Assembly (NCBI RefSeq): GCF_900100255.1
Contig: NZ_FMTS01000004.1
Coordinates: 1-64,000 of the forward strand
Direction: 5' to 3'
Source of the DNA: Asticcacaulis taihuensis
GTDB lineage: Bacteria; Pseudomonadota; Alphaproteobacteria; Caulobacterales; Caulobacteraceae
DNA length: 64,000 bases
In this document: piece by piece, positions 1 through 8,205 of the stretch
How positions within the stretch are numbered: the stretch's first letter is position 1
How the letters are laid out: each line of letters begins with the position of its first letter
Position numbers and translations under genes: made by a program
The notes under the pieces: generated by a model
The model's input: only the letters and a program-made list of their open reading frames with translations
Told to the model about the DNA's origin: nothing
Database searches by the model: none

Positions 1-254
1 ATCAGAAAACAGCGGCGTAATATCCACCTAAACCGAGGCCAAACCCTCCACTATTTTGCGACCGAGTTTGTCCCAATATCTTTGACGACGGACACATGGA
101 AACGCTGGGACAGAGACTGGCACAGCCTAAGGGCTGGGCCGTCACTCGCGTCACCGACGGCGACTTGGCGAGCGCTGTGCCGGAGTAACGCCTCGCCCTC
201 AAGACTAGACAAAATGCCGAATCTTGATAAAATTGGAGTTCATCCATCTCATTG
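1..254. other. Left-edge stretch with no convincing gene
   Basis: No recognisable gene is seen here. One plus-strand frame is open from the window edge to about position 252, but its translation is rich in Arg, Ser and Trp and resembles no family I know. A 30-codon ORF starting with ATG at 96 and ending at 188 has no clear ribosome binding site. The stretch could be decayed coding sequence at the end of the island or the tail of a gene that begins outside the window. Confidence 0.4.
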
Positions 255-313
255 ATTGCTTCGGCCAGTAGGCGGCGCCCCGCACAGGGGCGCCGCCTAC
301 TGGCCGAAGCAAT
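255..313. repeat. 27-bp-arm perfect inverted repeat (hairpin)
   Basis: Bases 255-281 (beginning ATTGCTTCGGCCAGTAGGCG) are the exact reverse complement of 287-313, with a 5-nt loop (GCACA) at 282-286. A perfect 27-bp stem of this GC content would fold strongly as RNA or cruciform DNA. It is not followed by a T-run, so it is not a standard intrinsic terminator. It could be a mobile-element end pair, an RNA structure or a recombination site. Confidence 0.9.
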
Positions 314-333
314 ATGTGGCACCCACGACGCTA

Positions 334-620
334 ATGTCGAGATATGTCGAGATTCAAAGACGATCTCTTTTCATTTCATGCCGACAATTTCTTGAAAATC
401 GGCTATTGCCTCGCGCGTCACTTCCTTTCGTCCACACGTCAGGCACGTCGGGATAATGTCGAGATACACGAAAATCGTCACGTCTAGTATGTCGACATAA
501 AGTCGAGATTTATCCTCCCTACTCTTGAGGAAGCCGACTAAAACACCTTGCTTGCCAATGCCCGGACACCATCCAGAATGAATTGGCTATCGCATAGTCT
601 AACGACTGCGATGTCGAGAT
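334..620. repeat. Six copies of the 10-bp motif ATGTCGAGAT
   Basis: Exact copies of ATGTCGAGAT lie at 334-343, 344-353, 456-465 and 611-620. One-mismatch copies lie at 489-498 (ATGTCGACAT, inside the 12-bp palindrome TATGTCGACATA at 488-499) and 500-509 (AAGTCGAGAT). All face the same way. The offsets form two triplets: 334/344/456 and 489/500/611, displaced by 155, 156 and 155 bp. The last copy ends three bases before the stop codon of the ATPase gene. Iteron-like protein sites or an old tandem duplication are possible explanations. Confidence 0.85.
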
Positions 621-623
621 TTG

Positions 624-2003
624 TCAGCTAACGCGCCGATATACGGTTGCGCGGGCCGATCCCTCTTTCCGGACAAAACGATAGCTCACCAGTTCTGACA
701 GATCACGACTGGCCTGCCGCGGGTTCAAACCTTCAGCAAACCGCGCCCCGTATTCCGCCAACGTCATGACTTCGCCCGGTGCAACCGCGTCGAGATAGGC
801 CTTCTGGCGGACATTTAATTGCTGGTTACGGGCATCCTCTCGTCCCAGCGCCGCGAACACGGTCAACGTCACGCCGCCCTCATCATCACGCCATTTAGGC
901 GGAGGCGCCCCCAGCCTCTTGGCACTATCGGCAATACGCTCGGCGCCTCGCCCAGTTCTGTCCATCATATCATTGAGATAAAACAGATGGGCGATATCCG
1001 GATTAACCGGGTACGACTGGTGCCCGCGGGGCAAATCGGCGGCTTTGATTTCACGCGGCAGCCGACCCGAATTCCAGAATTCAATCCGATCGGGAAAGAC
1101 CGAAACCTTTACACCACCGGAATACGACGCATAGTCGCGGTGAGCCAAGGCGTTCACGATACCCTCGCGAAGCGCAAACCCTTCATAATTTTGACGCTCA
1201 TCCCGTTTGATCGAGCCTTCGCTGAACTCTGCCCGCCTGCGGATATAGCCACTCAACACTTTGAATACGCGTTCCGCAATTTCGAGCACGGACCCTTCAA
1301 ACCACTCATAATGCTCGTAACTGTCGTCCGTCTTATCTCGGCGGTATTCCACCAACTGCACCCGCACCTGCGGATGCCGCTGCTGAGGAAACCTGGCGAA
1401 TAGGATGTCAGCCGCATTCGTATACCCGCTCGCACGCCACAGCCCGACCTGCGAAAGGAACGCATTCGGTGAACCCATATCCGAAGAATGAAAGCGACCG
1501 GTCTCATTTGCCTGCGACAGCACAGCATGGACAAGCTCGTAGTCGATATCCACCTCTTCCAGGGCCGGAGAAATTCGCCGCTCCCAGCGTTCCGGCAACG
1601 GATCCGCACTAAACATGCCGCGAATGTCATCAGCCTTCGCCCGAAGAGTTTCCGTGCCCTGACGAACCCAGATCGCGCCCTCAGCGACGTACGGACGATC
1701 GCTGCCAGGCGGAACGTTGACGACGAAAACCTGCATGTCGTCGGCCTCTTCCAAATCGACCGAAAACAGGACGGACGGGGTGATCAGCTCCTTGAGTTGA
1801 CTCTCGAACGTTTCCAGCAAGCCGCGCTTCTGATCGGCCACAAGCCTGGGCTCTGGGATAACAAAGGCAGTCCCCCCTGTCACCGAATTGAGAAACCCGC
1901 ACACTTCCCGCGCCACCGCCGGCATGCTGAAGGCGCCACGCACAATACCCGTCGCTACGCCTTCACCACCAGAAATGCGTTTCAAGACAGTCGGATCAAT
2001 CAT
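624..2003 (-). CDS. Schlafen-AlbA / GHKL ATPase (HATPase_c_4) protein
   Basis: A 459-residue putative ATP-binding regulator or effector. Residues about 30-135 look like an AlbA_2 (Schlafen-type) domain: a GFLNSVTGGTAFVIPEP stretch, then RPYVAEGAIWVRQGTET. The usual N-terminal E-x-EFK signature is absent, so this domain is divergent or short. Residues about 285-390 carry the HATPase_c_4 signature REGIVNALAHRDY (N-box-like) and GRGAERI. The C-terminus looks like a winged helix. Such proteins are common in bacterial defence and mobile islands, and their biochemical role is mostly unknown. The start overlaps the stop of the DUF4062 gene by 4 bp (ATGA), which suggests translational coupling in a three-gene operon. 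Confidence 0.85.
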   Translation of the reverse strand: MIDPTVLKRISGGEGVATGIVRGAFSMPAVAREVCGFLNSVTGGTAFVIPEPRLVADQKRGLLETFESQLKELITPSVLFSVDLEEADDMQVFVVNVPPGSDRPYVAEGAIWVRQGTETLRAKADDIRGMFSADPLPERWERRISPALEEVDIDYELVHAVLSQANETGRFHSSDMGSPNAFLSQVGLWRASGYTNAADILFARFPQQRHPQVRVQLVEYRRDKTDDSYEHYEWFEGSVLEIAERVFKVLSGYIRRRAEFSEGSIKRDERQNYEGFALREGIVNALAHRDYASYSGGVKVSVFPDRIEFWNSGRLPREIKAADLPRGHQSYPVNPDIAHLFYLNDMMDRTGRGAERIADSAKRLGAPPPKWRDDEGGVTLTVFAALGREDARNQQLNVRQKAYLDAVAPGEVMTLAEYGARFAEGLNPRQASRDLSELVSYRFVRKEGSARATVYRRVS

Positions 2004-2689
2004 GATGCCTGCCCTTTCTCAGCTGTAAGGGCTTTCGCAACAGCGGGAGCGGACGCGTGGTCGGCAACCTCTTTCGTTTCCTGAATGCGGCGAAGTAGCT
2101 CGACATTATTGCCTTCGGGATCAAATTGCGTGGTCACAAAGCGCAACACATCCGCCTCGCTATCAAACGGTTGCGTCCAGTTGTTCGTCCGGTCCGCCAG
2201 TTCCTTGACATCTTCTCGATTGGCCGCCTCTAGCATATCGATGCACTTTAGGTCATGCAGAACAGACTTGCTATCGAGTGTCAGCACCGAACGCCCTTCC
2301 GCGCCTTTCAATGATTTTCCGCCAGATGACAATGTATTCAGGAGCGCACGCGCGGAGTACACATTCTTATGGCAAACCATAAACCGAGGCTTATCCAGTT
2401 CAATCGCCTTGAGTAATTCCCTGTGGGTGATCGACTGTTCGCCTTTCTGTTCAACGCCCGTACCGTAGGCAGTCGTAATAATGCCGAAAAAAATATCGCA
2501 GCGCTCGACCGCAATAAGGCAGTTCTCGAAGTTGTTCAAATCTGGATTCAGCGGGATAGTGCCTTTGTGGGACATCCAAACATCGTATCCGAAGGCAGTC
2601 AGCATCGCGAATATCTGATCGAGCATAGGCTCGATCTGATACACGGTCGACGAAACCATTATCGATACTCTTCTCGGACCTTTTGCCAT
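2000..2689 (-). CDS. DUF4062 (TIR-like) domain protein
   Basis: About 229 residues. The MVSSTVY strand near the N-terminus, then ERCDIFFGIITTAYG and SITHRELLKAI, follow the DUF4062 pattern (SST..., cD...GI...YG, S-x-T-x-x-E). DUF4062 domains are found at the N-termini of STAND-type NTPases and in conflict systems. A relationship to TIR or deoxyribosyltransferase folds is plausible, and the Glu in THREL could then be catalytic; this is inference. I chose ATG 2689 because the SST strand normally follows the start closely. A TTG at 2743 would add 18 residues and overlap the upstream gene. It is the middle gene of the operon. Confidence 0.75.
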   Translation of the reverse strand: MAKGPRRVSIMVSSTVYQIEPMLDQIFAMLTAFGYDVWMSHKGTIPLNPDLNNFENCLIAVERCDIFFGIITTAYGTGVEQKGEQSITHRELLKAIELDKPRFMVCHKNVYSARALLNTLSSGGKSLKGAEGRSVLTLDSKSVLHDLKCIDMLEAANREDVKELADRTNNWTQPFDSEADVLRFVTTQFDPEGNNVELLRRIQETKEVADHASAPAVAKALTAEKGQAS

Positions 2690-2733
2690 CACCACCGAAT
2701 CTCGCTCAAACCCAACTTGCGTCAAACGAAACC

Positions 2734-3543
2734 CTACGCGCAAGGATTAGTTGTGGATTTTTCATCGCCCGTTTGGCTACCCACAGACTCTTCAATATCC
2801 CACAGGGATCGCCCCGGACCATAGGCCAGTCGCCGATCGATCAGCATAATCTTGCGCTTGGGAGCGCCCGGATCGGTTGCTTTCTGCGACACCGACAACA
2901 CCGCCACCCTATGGTCTTCAAAGTCAGGGCGAGGCGCATCCATGACGCCACACAGCACGGTCAGGCCTTTACGCTCCAAATCCGCTACAGCCTCCAAAAT
3001 ATCTGAGTACAGCTCACGACGGCGGCCCTCCCCGCCGTGACCGCCATTCAGGGCCCCGCACATGAGGAAACCCGCCAGGTCGAACCACTCGACAAGGCCC
3101 AGCACCTCATCCTGAAACTCGGCTGGCAACTGTGGGGTCACCGGCAGGCATGCGTGGCAATTGGCGATCTGGCGAACGTCGGCCTGGGTCTTGAGCACCT
3201 TGACCTTAACAACCTCCATGTTCCCAAACTGCTCTGCCATCTCGGCATGCACGTCTTCCATCGGCCTTGGCCAGCGGGGCTCGGTGTAATGACCGACCTC
3301 ATGGCCCAGCGCTACCGCTATCTGATCCAGCGACTCGCGTGATACCGGCTCACCCCTCTCTACCCGTTCGACCGTCGATACCGAAACGCCAGCAAAATCT
3401 GCCAGCGTGCTGACCTTCCAGTTCTGCAAGCGGCGTTCCATCTGGACGACGATGGCAGTCATCTCCAGCGGAGGCGCCCGAAACCCACCTTGGTCCGCCT
3501 CGACAGCTTTAACAAACCGATCCCAAAGATCTTTGGTCGACAT
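2734..3543 (-). CDS. XRE-family HTH regulator with unknown C-terminal domain
   Basis: A 269-residue protein. Residues about 42-82 (STLADFAGVSVSTVERVERG) form a Cro/C1-type helix-turn-helix. The remaining 185 residues match no family I recognise. They contain two adjacent Cys (NCHAC) and a Gly/His-rich segment (GGHGGEG). A strong AAGGAGA lies 7 nt before the ATG at 3543. As first gene of the operon it is probably an autoregulator, or a regulator-sensor of the two downstream proteins, in the manner of XRE proteins in phage-defence operons. Confidence 0.8.
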   Translation of the reverse strand: MSTKDLWDRFVKAVEADQGGFRAPPLEMTAIVVQMERRLQNWKVSTLADFAGVSVSTVERVERGEPVSRESLDQIAVALGHEVGHYTEPRWPRPMEDVHAEMAEQFGNMEVVKVKVLKTQADVRQIANCHACLPVTPQLPAEFQDEVLGLVEWFDLAGFLMCGALNGGHGGEGRRRELYSDILEAVADLERKGLTVLCGVMDAPRPDFEDHRVAVLSVSQKATDPGAPKRKIMLIDRRLAYGPGRSLWDIEESVGSQTGDEKSTTNPCA

Positions 3544-3695
3544 CTAATGTCTCCTTCCGGCACCATCATGCGCATTCCGACTGAAATAAAACAGCCGCAA
3601 AAATCCTTCAGTTGGCATCACCGAGGAGAAGGGCCAAGATGTGCATAATATACAGAAAGCGCCCCGCTTTTTAGGGGCGGGGAACGAATCTATTC

Positions 3696-4835
3696 ATGCC
3701 ACTCAAAATGCCCGGCCGAAATGAACCCTGTTGGTGCCATTCGGGCCTCAAATATAAGAAATGTCACCTGAATCGCGTTGAACAGCCCAGAGGCAATCCC
3801 TGGGAAGTGGTCGAGATCAATAAGAAGGCCTTTCAAAAAAAGAGCTGTTTCGCCGAAGGAGGCGATTTTGGCGCCTGTGAAGGGAAGATCATCAACGCCC
3901 ATACGGTTTCGCGCGGCCCCAATCTGACGAAGATCGCTCGAAACGGCCAGGTCATTCAATATAAGGGCAATGTCACTGTTTTCGAAAAGACCGGCGGCCG
4001 GCTCAAACCCGATCTCATCGGTATCGGCCAGGCTTCAGCGTTCAACGGCTACTGCGCAAAACATGATCGTGAGCTCTTTTCTTGCATTGAAAATGAACCC
4101 TTCACCGGTCGCGTGGATCAGCTCTTGGCCGTGGCCTTCCGAACCTTGAGCCGGGAACTCCACGGCAAGGACGCATCCGGTAATATGCGTGACATGCTGC
4201 GCGACTCCGACAAGGGCCGGACCTTTGAAGAACAGCTTGCGATCCAGCATTGGCTGAAGACAATGGATGTCGGCATTAAAGCGTCTCAGCGGGAATTGAG
4301 AGCCACCTTCAGCACGTTGAAGCAAGCGCTCGCGGGGAAACAGCCGGAGGTTCTGCGCTCACTGGTTCTGAAGTGCGACGCCGCTCTGCCATTCATGGCG
4401 GCCGGCGCCTGGTCGGCTTTCACCGACCTCAACGGCAACGACATCCAAGACGGAAACTCGACTGAACAGTTGGAGCAATTGTTCATCTCGACGTTCGCCG
4501 GAGACCCGACAAGCTACATTTGCGTGTCATGGCTCGATAAGCCCGGTGCGCCCGGAAAGATTATAGCCGATCAGCTCGCCTCCATCGCACCAGATCGGCA
4601 AGTCGAGGTGTTTCTTCAGTTCGTCGTCAAACACGTCGAAAACGTATTCTTCAATCCCGACTGGTTTGAAGCCCTGGCCCCCGGTCAGCGCAAGACCCTC
4701 GATCGCCTCGCGGCCAGTGGACTCGATAGTTTCGGCAGTGTGCCCCAGGCCGCGCTTCGGGCCGACGTTACCTTCGGCATGCCTGCCGTGTCACGGAGCA
4801 CATTCGTCGGCTGCAAGTCGAAGCTTTCCGGTTGA
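3696..4835 (+). CDS. SEC-C motif zinc-binding protein
   Basis: A 379-residue protein. The N-terminus has a SEC-C motif variant (PGRNEPCWCHSGLKYKKCH, with C-x-C-x8-C-H ligands). A second likely metal site follows: GACEGKIINAHTVSR and, about 60 residues later, YCAKHDRELF, which resembles a Cys/His zinc knuckle. The helical C-terminal part is not recognised. SEC-C proteins of this shape often occur singly in accessory islands, with a suspected nucleic-acid role. It is divergently transcribed from the XRE operon over a 152-bp gap. ATG 3708, just before the motif, is an alternative start. Confidence 0.75.
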   Translation: MPLKMPGRNEPCWCHSGLKYKKCHLNRVEQPRGNPWEVVEINKKAFQKKSCFAEGGDFGACEGKIINAHTVSRGPNLTKIARNGQVIQYKGNVTVFEKTGGRLKPDLIGIGQASAFNGYCAKHDRELFSCIENEPFTGRVDQLLAVAFRTLSRELHGKDASGNMRDMLRDSDKGRTFEEQLAIQHWLKTMDVGIKASQRELRATFSTLKQALAGKQPEVLRSLVLKCDAALPFMAAGAWSAFTDLNGNDIQDGNSTEQLEQLFISTFAGDPTSYICVSWLDKPGAPGKIIADQLASIAPDRQVEVFLQFVVKHVENVFFNPDWFEALAPGQRKTLDRLAASGLDSFGSVPQAALRADVTFGMPAVSRSTFVGCKSKLSG

Positions 4836-4951
4836 TGGCGAAATGATATGTGGCCACAACATCCGTAGTCTTGAGCGGCTTCTCATAGCTAGTTCCGCTT
4901 TTTACATGCCTCGAATGTGTGCCCATGTCTCCTAAGGGCCAAGAGGCGAAA

Positions 4952-5866
4952 TTATAGTGCTAGTCTTGCTTCGCAAATTTGCTTCGTCACATTCCGCAAA
5001 AGGATGACCCGTGCGCGCAGCCATTCTAGCTCCTCGGCGGCAATCTCATATTCAGCCGAATATCGTGCTTCAACATAGGCCCTCTGCAATTTTGCAAAGC
5101 ACCGCCTGGCAAATTTATCGCTGTCCGGCCAGATGTCGCGTAGATGCTCGTCCAAGCCCTCTGCCTGCGATCTCAAGAAGCTGAGACGATGAGATTTCGG
5201 ACTGTAAAGTGTGAGGACTAGCAGGACGCAGTGGTAGAGAGCCTCTGTCACTTGATGGAAAGTGAAAGCGACATCCTTTGTCCATTGCTGATCAGTTTGC
5301 GATCTGTTCAGTAGGTAGTCGGCCGTTTCTAAACGTCGCTCTGCGTTTGCTATCCACTGATCGTAATAACCTTGTGCCTCGGCCCTGACCTCATCAGCAG
5401 ATAGTGGTTTGGCCTTTGCCAGCGGATGCCCCTCGGCCTCGAAGAGCATGATGCCGTCACGCGCTATGTCACTAAAGAACGGACGCCCCTTGGCTAATTG
5501 ATCATTCACGTCCTGAAGACTATGGACGATTAAGCTAACCGGCGTGTTCAGCTCATGTGTAAGAGTATATTCACGGACAAATGTGTCGTCGGCGCCTGAC
5601 CAATATTCTTGCAGATCGGTGAACTCGTGACCGCTGACCACGACGAGGATGTCATAGTCCGAGCGATAACCCGACAGACGGTCTTCCACCCATCCGCCGC
5701 GCGCATATGATCCAAAGAGGATCACTTTCAGGATGCGCCCGGCCTTACGCTTGCCGGAGAGCTTCGTCTTGGTCGCATTTTCGAATGTATCGAACAGCAC
5801 CTTCACCACGTGCTCAAGCTCGCGTTGTTTGGTATCGGGCAGGTGCGAGAGCTGATCGGCCAGCAT
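4952..5866 (-). CDS. Fused MNT-HEPN nucleotidyltransferase protein
   Basis: About 304 residues from ATG 5866, which has AGGAAT 7 nt upstream. A GTG at 5899 would add 11 residues. Residues 50-75 carry the minimal-nucleotidyltransferase signature GSYARGGW with acidic residues in SDYDIL. The C-terminal half is HEPN-like (FHQVTEALYHCVLL, then SPKSHRLSFL). MNT antitoxins silence HEPN RNase toxins by adding AMP near the HEPN active site. Here both are in one chain, so it could be a self-controlled toxin-antitoxin or a drug-modifying enzyme. The position inside the island favours the first. Confidence 0.75.
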   Translation of the reverse strand: MLADQLSHLPDTKQRELEHVVKVLFDTFENATKTKLSGKRKAGRILKVILFGSYARGGWVEDRLSGYRSDYDILVVVSGHEFTDLQEYWSGADDTFVREYTLTHELNTPVSLIVHSLQDVNDQLAKGRPFFSDIARDGIMLFEAEGHPLAKAKPLSADEVRAEAQGYYDQWIANAERRLETADYLLNRSQTDQQWTKDVAFTFHQVTEALYHCVLLVLTLYSPKSHRLSFLRSQAEGLDEHLRDIWPDSDKFARRCFAKLQRAYVEARYSAEYEIAAEELEWLRARVILLRNVTKQICEARLAL

Positions 5867-5956
5867 GGAGATTCCTATATCGAAATACGAGTCTAGCACC
5901 GCAACCGGGCGTGAGCTACCGCTTTTCCGCTAGGGGCAATCAAGGGCAAAATACGC

Positions 5957-6250
5957 CTATTTCTGCCCCCGCAGCGGCAATTCAAGTTGAGCCCAGCTAC
6001 CACGCTGGCCACTGGCTACCTTGGCCTCATGGGCCACGGGAGAGGTCTGTGGGGCAGGTTCTTTCACTGAACTCCCGCCGTCGATAAAGGCCAGCAAATC
6101 ACGACGTAAGATCAGCCGTCGTCCGCCAACCTTCACTGAACGCAGAGCGCCTTCGGCCATCTTCTCGTAAAGAAATGACCTGCCCAGGCCCGAAGCCTTC
6201 ACCGCCTCATCTATGCGATATGAAATCTTGTCTATACTCTCTGTCGCCAT
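5957..6250 (-). CDS. AlpA/excisionase-like HTH protein
   Basis: A 97-residue protein whose first 60 residues fit an HTH_17/AlpA fold: SYRIDEAVKASGLGRSFLYE, then a wing RSVKVGGRRLILRRDLLAFI. Such proteins act as recombination directionality factors or regulators of island excision. GGAGG lies 6 nt before the ATG. It sits between the MNT-HEPN gene and the integrase, in the usual xis-int neighbourhood, with a 465-bp leader containing several inverted repeats. Confidence 0.8.
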   Translation of the reverse strand: MATESIDKISYRIDEAVKASGLGRSFLYEKMAEGALRSVKVGGRRLILRRDLLAFIDGGSSVKEPAPQTSPVAHEAKVASGQRGSWAQLELPLRGQK

Positions 6251-6467
6251 GGTCCACCTCCAGGCCTTGAAGATACCATCGAAGACACTCTTTGAAGAGA
6301 CACCAGCGAGGGACTGGGACGGCCAAAGAACGACTCCCGACTTTGGTACGCATAACCTCTTGACGCCTCTGTACGGGCATTCCAGGCCACCTACGAGGGC
6401 TTTTAGCTTACCGGCCGTCCAGAGGCCAGGGGAGGCTAAAAACCCTCATTTTCAACAAATTTATCGC

Positions 6468-6537
6468 AACGCAAAAATGGGAATATAAATAAATAAAAAC
6501 AATGCGTTACCATGTATTAACTCCCAATTTTTGCGTT
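6468..6537. repeat. Inverted repeat with AACGCAAAAAT arms
   Basis: The left arm AACGCAAAAATGGGA (6468-6482) is the reverse complement of TCCCAATTTTTGCGTT (6522-6537) apart from one extra T. The 11-mer AACGCAAAAAT therefore occurs at 6468-6478 and inverted at 6527-6537. It occurs again inverted at 8181-8191, beside the tRNA gene. A repeated short word on both sides of a tyrosine integrase gene is typical of arm-type binding sites, but no binding data exist. Confidence 0.6.
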
Positions 6538-6648
6538 AAATCCTGAAAACCGATGTGCAGACAAAGGCTTACGCGAAACAGGAGTTGAGCCTTTATCTTG
6601 CCTTCACTCCGTACCTTTTTTGTTCCGATTTTCACACGGTAAAATGTG

Positions 6649-6665
6649 GCCGCACATTGTGCGGC
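6649..6665. promoter_or_regulatory. 17-bp perfect palindrome, candidate operator
   Basis: GCCGCACA-T-TGTGCGGC is a perfect dyad with one central base. It lies about 50 bp past the integrase stop codon and about 400 bp before the Xis-like start. It could be a dimeric regulator site or a small hairpin at the end of the integrase transcript. There is no T-run. Confidence 0.5.
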
Positions 6666-6715
6666 GCACACTTACCTGAGCAGGGTATGTGACATGACAG
6701 TTCAAACTGATGTCT

Positions 6716-8026
6716 CTAGCCATAACTCTGTCCAGGAAAACGGACAGTCATTGTCACATTAGAAGAATAGCTTCCCGTTGCCTCAGTAGGACGGGTGGCA
6801 GCCTTCTTTTTTTGAGCGAATTGCTTCGGTGTTTGGATATCAACGCCCGCTTTCAGATGATCAAGATAGTCTGACCACCACTGCGCCATTTCGACTCGCT
6901 CGTCCCAAAACTGGCTCCGCTGGTAGATACCGCGTACACTGTCGTCCACATGCGACAGGGCCAATTCGATTGTCTCGGGCGCCCATAGCCTCGATTCATT
7001 GAGAAGCGTGCTCGCCGTACTACGGAAGCCATGTGACACCATTTCCTCGTTGCTATAACCCATTGTCCGCAGAGCCTTGTTTAAGGTGACGTCGGACATG
7101 GGTTTTCGCCAACTTTTGCGCGCCGGAAACACTAGCGTATAGTTACCGAACCTGAGATGTGCTTGGTTTAAAATTGCCAGCGACTGGCGAGATAGAGGAA
7201 CGGAATGAGGTTCTCGCATCTTCATTCTTTCGGCGGGTATTTTCCACACGCAGTTGTCGCGGTCCATATCCTTCCATTCAGCACTACGAAGTTCGCCCGG
7301 TCGAACGAACACATGGGGCGCCAGCTTTAGGGCGAGCCGCGTGCCGATAAAGCCGTTATAGGCATCGATGTCCCGCAAGAGCTGACCAAATGCACTGGGA
7401 TCTACGATGGCGGCGTGGTGGCGCACCTTCGGCTTGATAAGCGCTTCGCCCAACTCCGCCGCAGGATTGGTTGCGGCTCTGCCAGTAAGGACACCGTAAC
7501 GGAACACGCGCGAGAGAAAGCCTCTGATGCGGTTGGCAGTCTCGTAATGTCCGTTTTCTTCAACCTTACGAATGGCCTGAAGTATCTCATAAGGCATTAG
7601 ATCGTTCAGCGCCTGATCGCCAAGGTCTTTTTCAACAAGGGAAAAGAACCATTCCATTTTGTATAAGGTCTTATTTGAAAAGCCGTCCTTTCGCTTTTTC
7701 TCGATAAATTCGGCCGCGACCACACGCAAGGTGCTGCTCTTTTCCAGAATTTTTGCCTTCTCCAGGCGCTTACGCTCTTGGTACGGATCGACCCCATGCG
7801 CGAGGAGCACGCGGGCGTCGTCTCGCCTTTCTCGTGCTTCTTTTAGGGTTATCTCGGGGTACGAACCCACCGATAAGGTTTTCTCAGCCGACTGCCAGCG
7901 ATATTTCACTCGCCAATACTTGCCACCGGCCGGTGAAATGAAGAGATAAAGACCGTCTTCATCATAGAGCTTGAACGGTTTAGCCTTCGGCCTCGCGTTG
8001 CGGGCCGCCATATCAGATAGTGCCAT
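6716..8026 (-). CDS. P4-type tyrosine integrase
   Basis: About 436 residues from ATG 8026. AGGAGGG lies 5 nt upstream of this ATG, so it is preferred over the in-frame ATG at 8095. The N-terminus is a DUF4102-type arm-binding domain (DEDGLYLFISPAGGKYWRVKY; KTLSVGSYPEITLKEAR). The catalytic domain shows the first Arg in FVRPGELRSAEW, HGFRSTAST (H-x-x-R), LSHVDDSVRGIY with the His, and the Tyr nucleophile. It catalyses integration and excision of the island. It is adjacent to the 3' end of tRNA-Leu, the usual attachment target for this family. Confidence 0.95.
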   Translation of the reverse strand: MALSDMAARNARPKAKPFKLYDEDGLYLFISPAGGKYWRVKYRWQSAEKTLSVGSYPEITLKEARERRDDARVLLAHGVDPYQERKRLEKAKILEKSSTLRVVAAEFIEKKRKDGFSNKTLYKMEWFFSLVEKDLGDQALNDLMPYEILQAIRKVEENGHYETANRIRGFLSRVFRYGVLTGRAATNPAAELGEALIKPKVRHHAAIVDPSAFGQLLRDIDAYNGFIGTRLALKLAPHVFVRPGELRSAEWKDMDRDNCVWKIPAERMKMREPHSVPLSRQSLAILNQAHLRFGNYTLVFPARKSWRKPMSDVTLNKALRTMGYSNEEMVSHGFRSTASTLLNESRLWAPETIELALSHVDDSVRGIYQRSQFWDERVEMAQWWSDYLDHLKAGVDIQTPKQFAQKKKAATRPTEATGSYSSNVTMTVRFPGQSYG

Positions 8027-8181
8027 GTTCCCTCCTGGAACGTATGAGCGACATACGTGCGACAGTCGGGCGGCCATACCCCCATATACCCCCAAAATCG
8101 CAGTGGATGCGAGCGGATACGGGTGGACAGCCGTGGCCTGTTACACGCATAAACTACCAGATTTTAAGAGGTTTTTCAATA

Positions 8182-8199
8182 TTTTTGCGTTTGCAAAAA
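8182..8199 (-). terminator. Small hairpin just after tRNA-Leu
   Basis: TTTTTGC (8182-8188) pairs with GCAAAAA (8193-8199) around a 4-nt loop. It lies 7 nt past the tRNA CCA end on the minus strand, a plausible tRNA terminator. It overlaps one of the three AACGCAAAAAT words. Confidence 0.5.
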
Positions 8200-8205
8200 C
8201 GTAAA

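Larger units (their letters stand above)
6251..6715. other. Non-coding leader between integrase and Xis-like gene
   Basis: No gene is seen in this 465-bp gap. It holds an interrupted inverted repeat (6468-6482 and 6522-6537), an AT-rich core between the arms, and a 17-bp palindrome at 6649-6665. These are candidate sites for integrase or Xis and for the minus-strand promoter of the Xis-like gene. Confidence 0.6.

Noticed and set aside
2-322. 106-codon minus-strand open frame at the window edge
   Set aside because: It runs straight through the perfect hairpin at 255-313, has odd composition and no ribosome binding site or family likeness.
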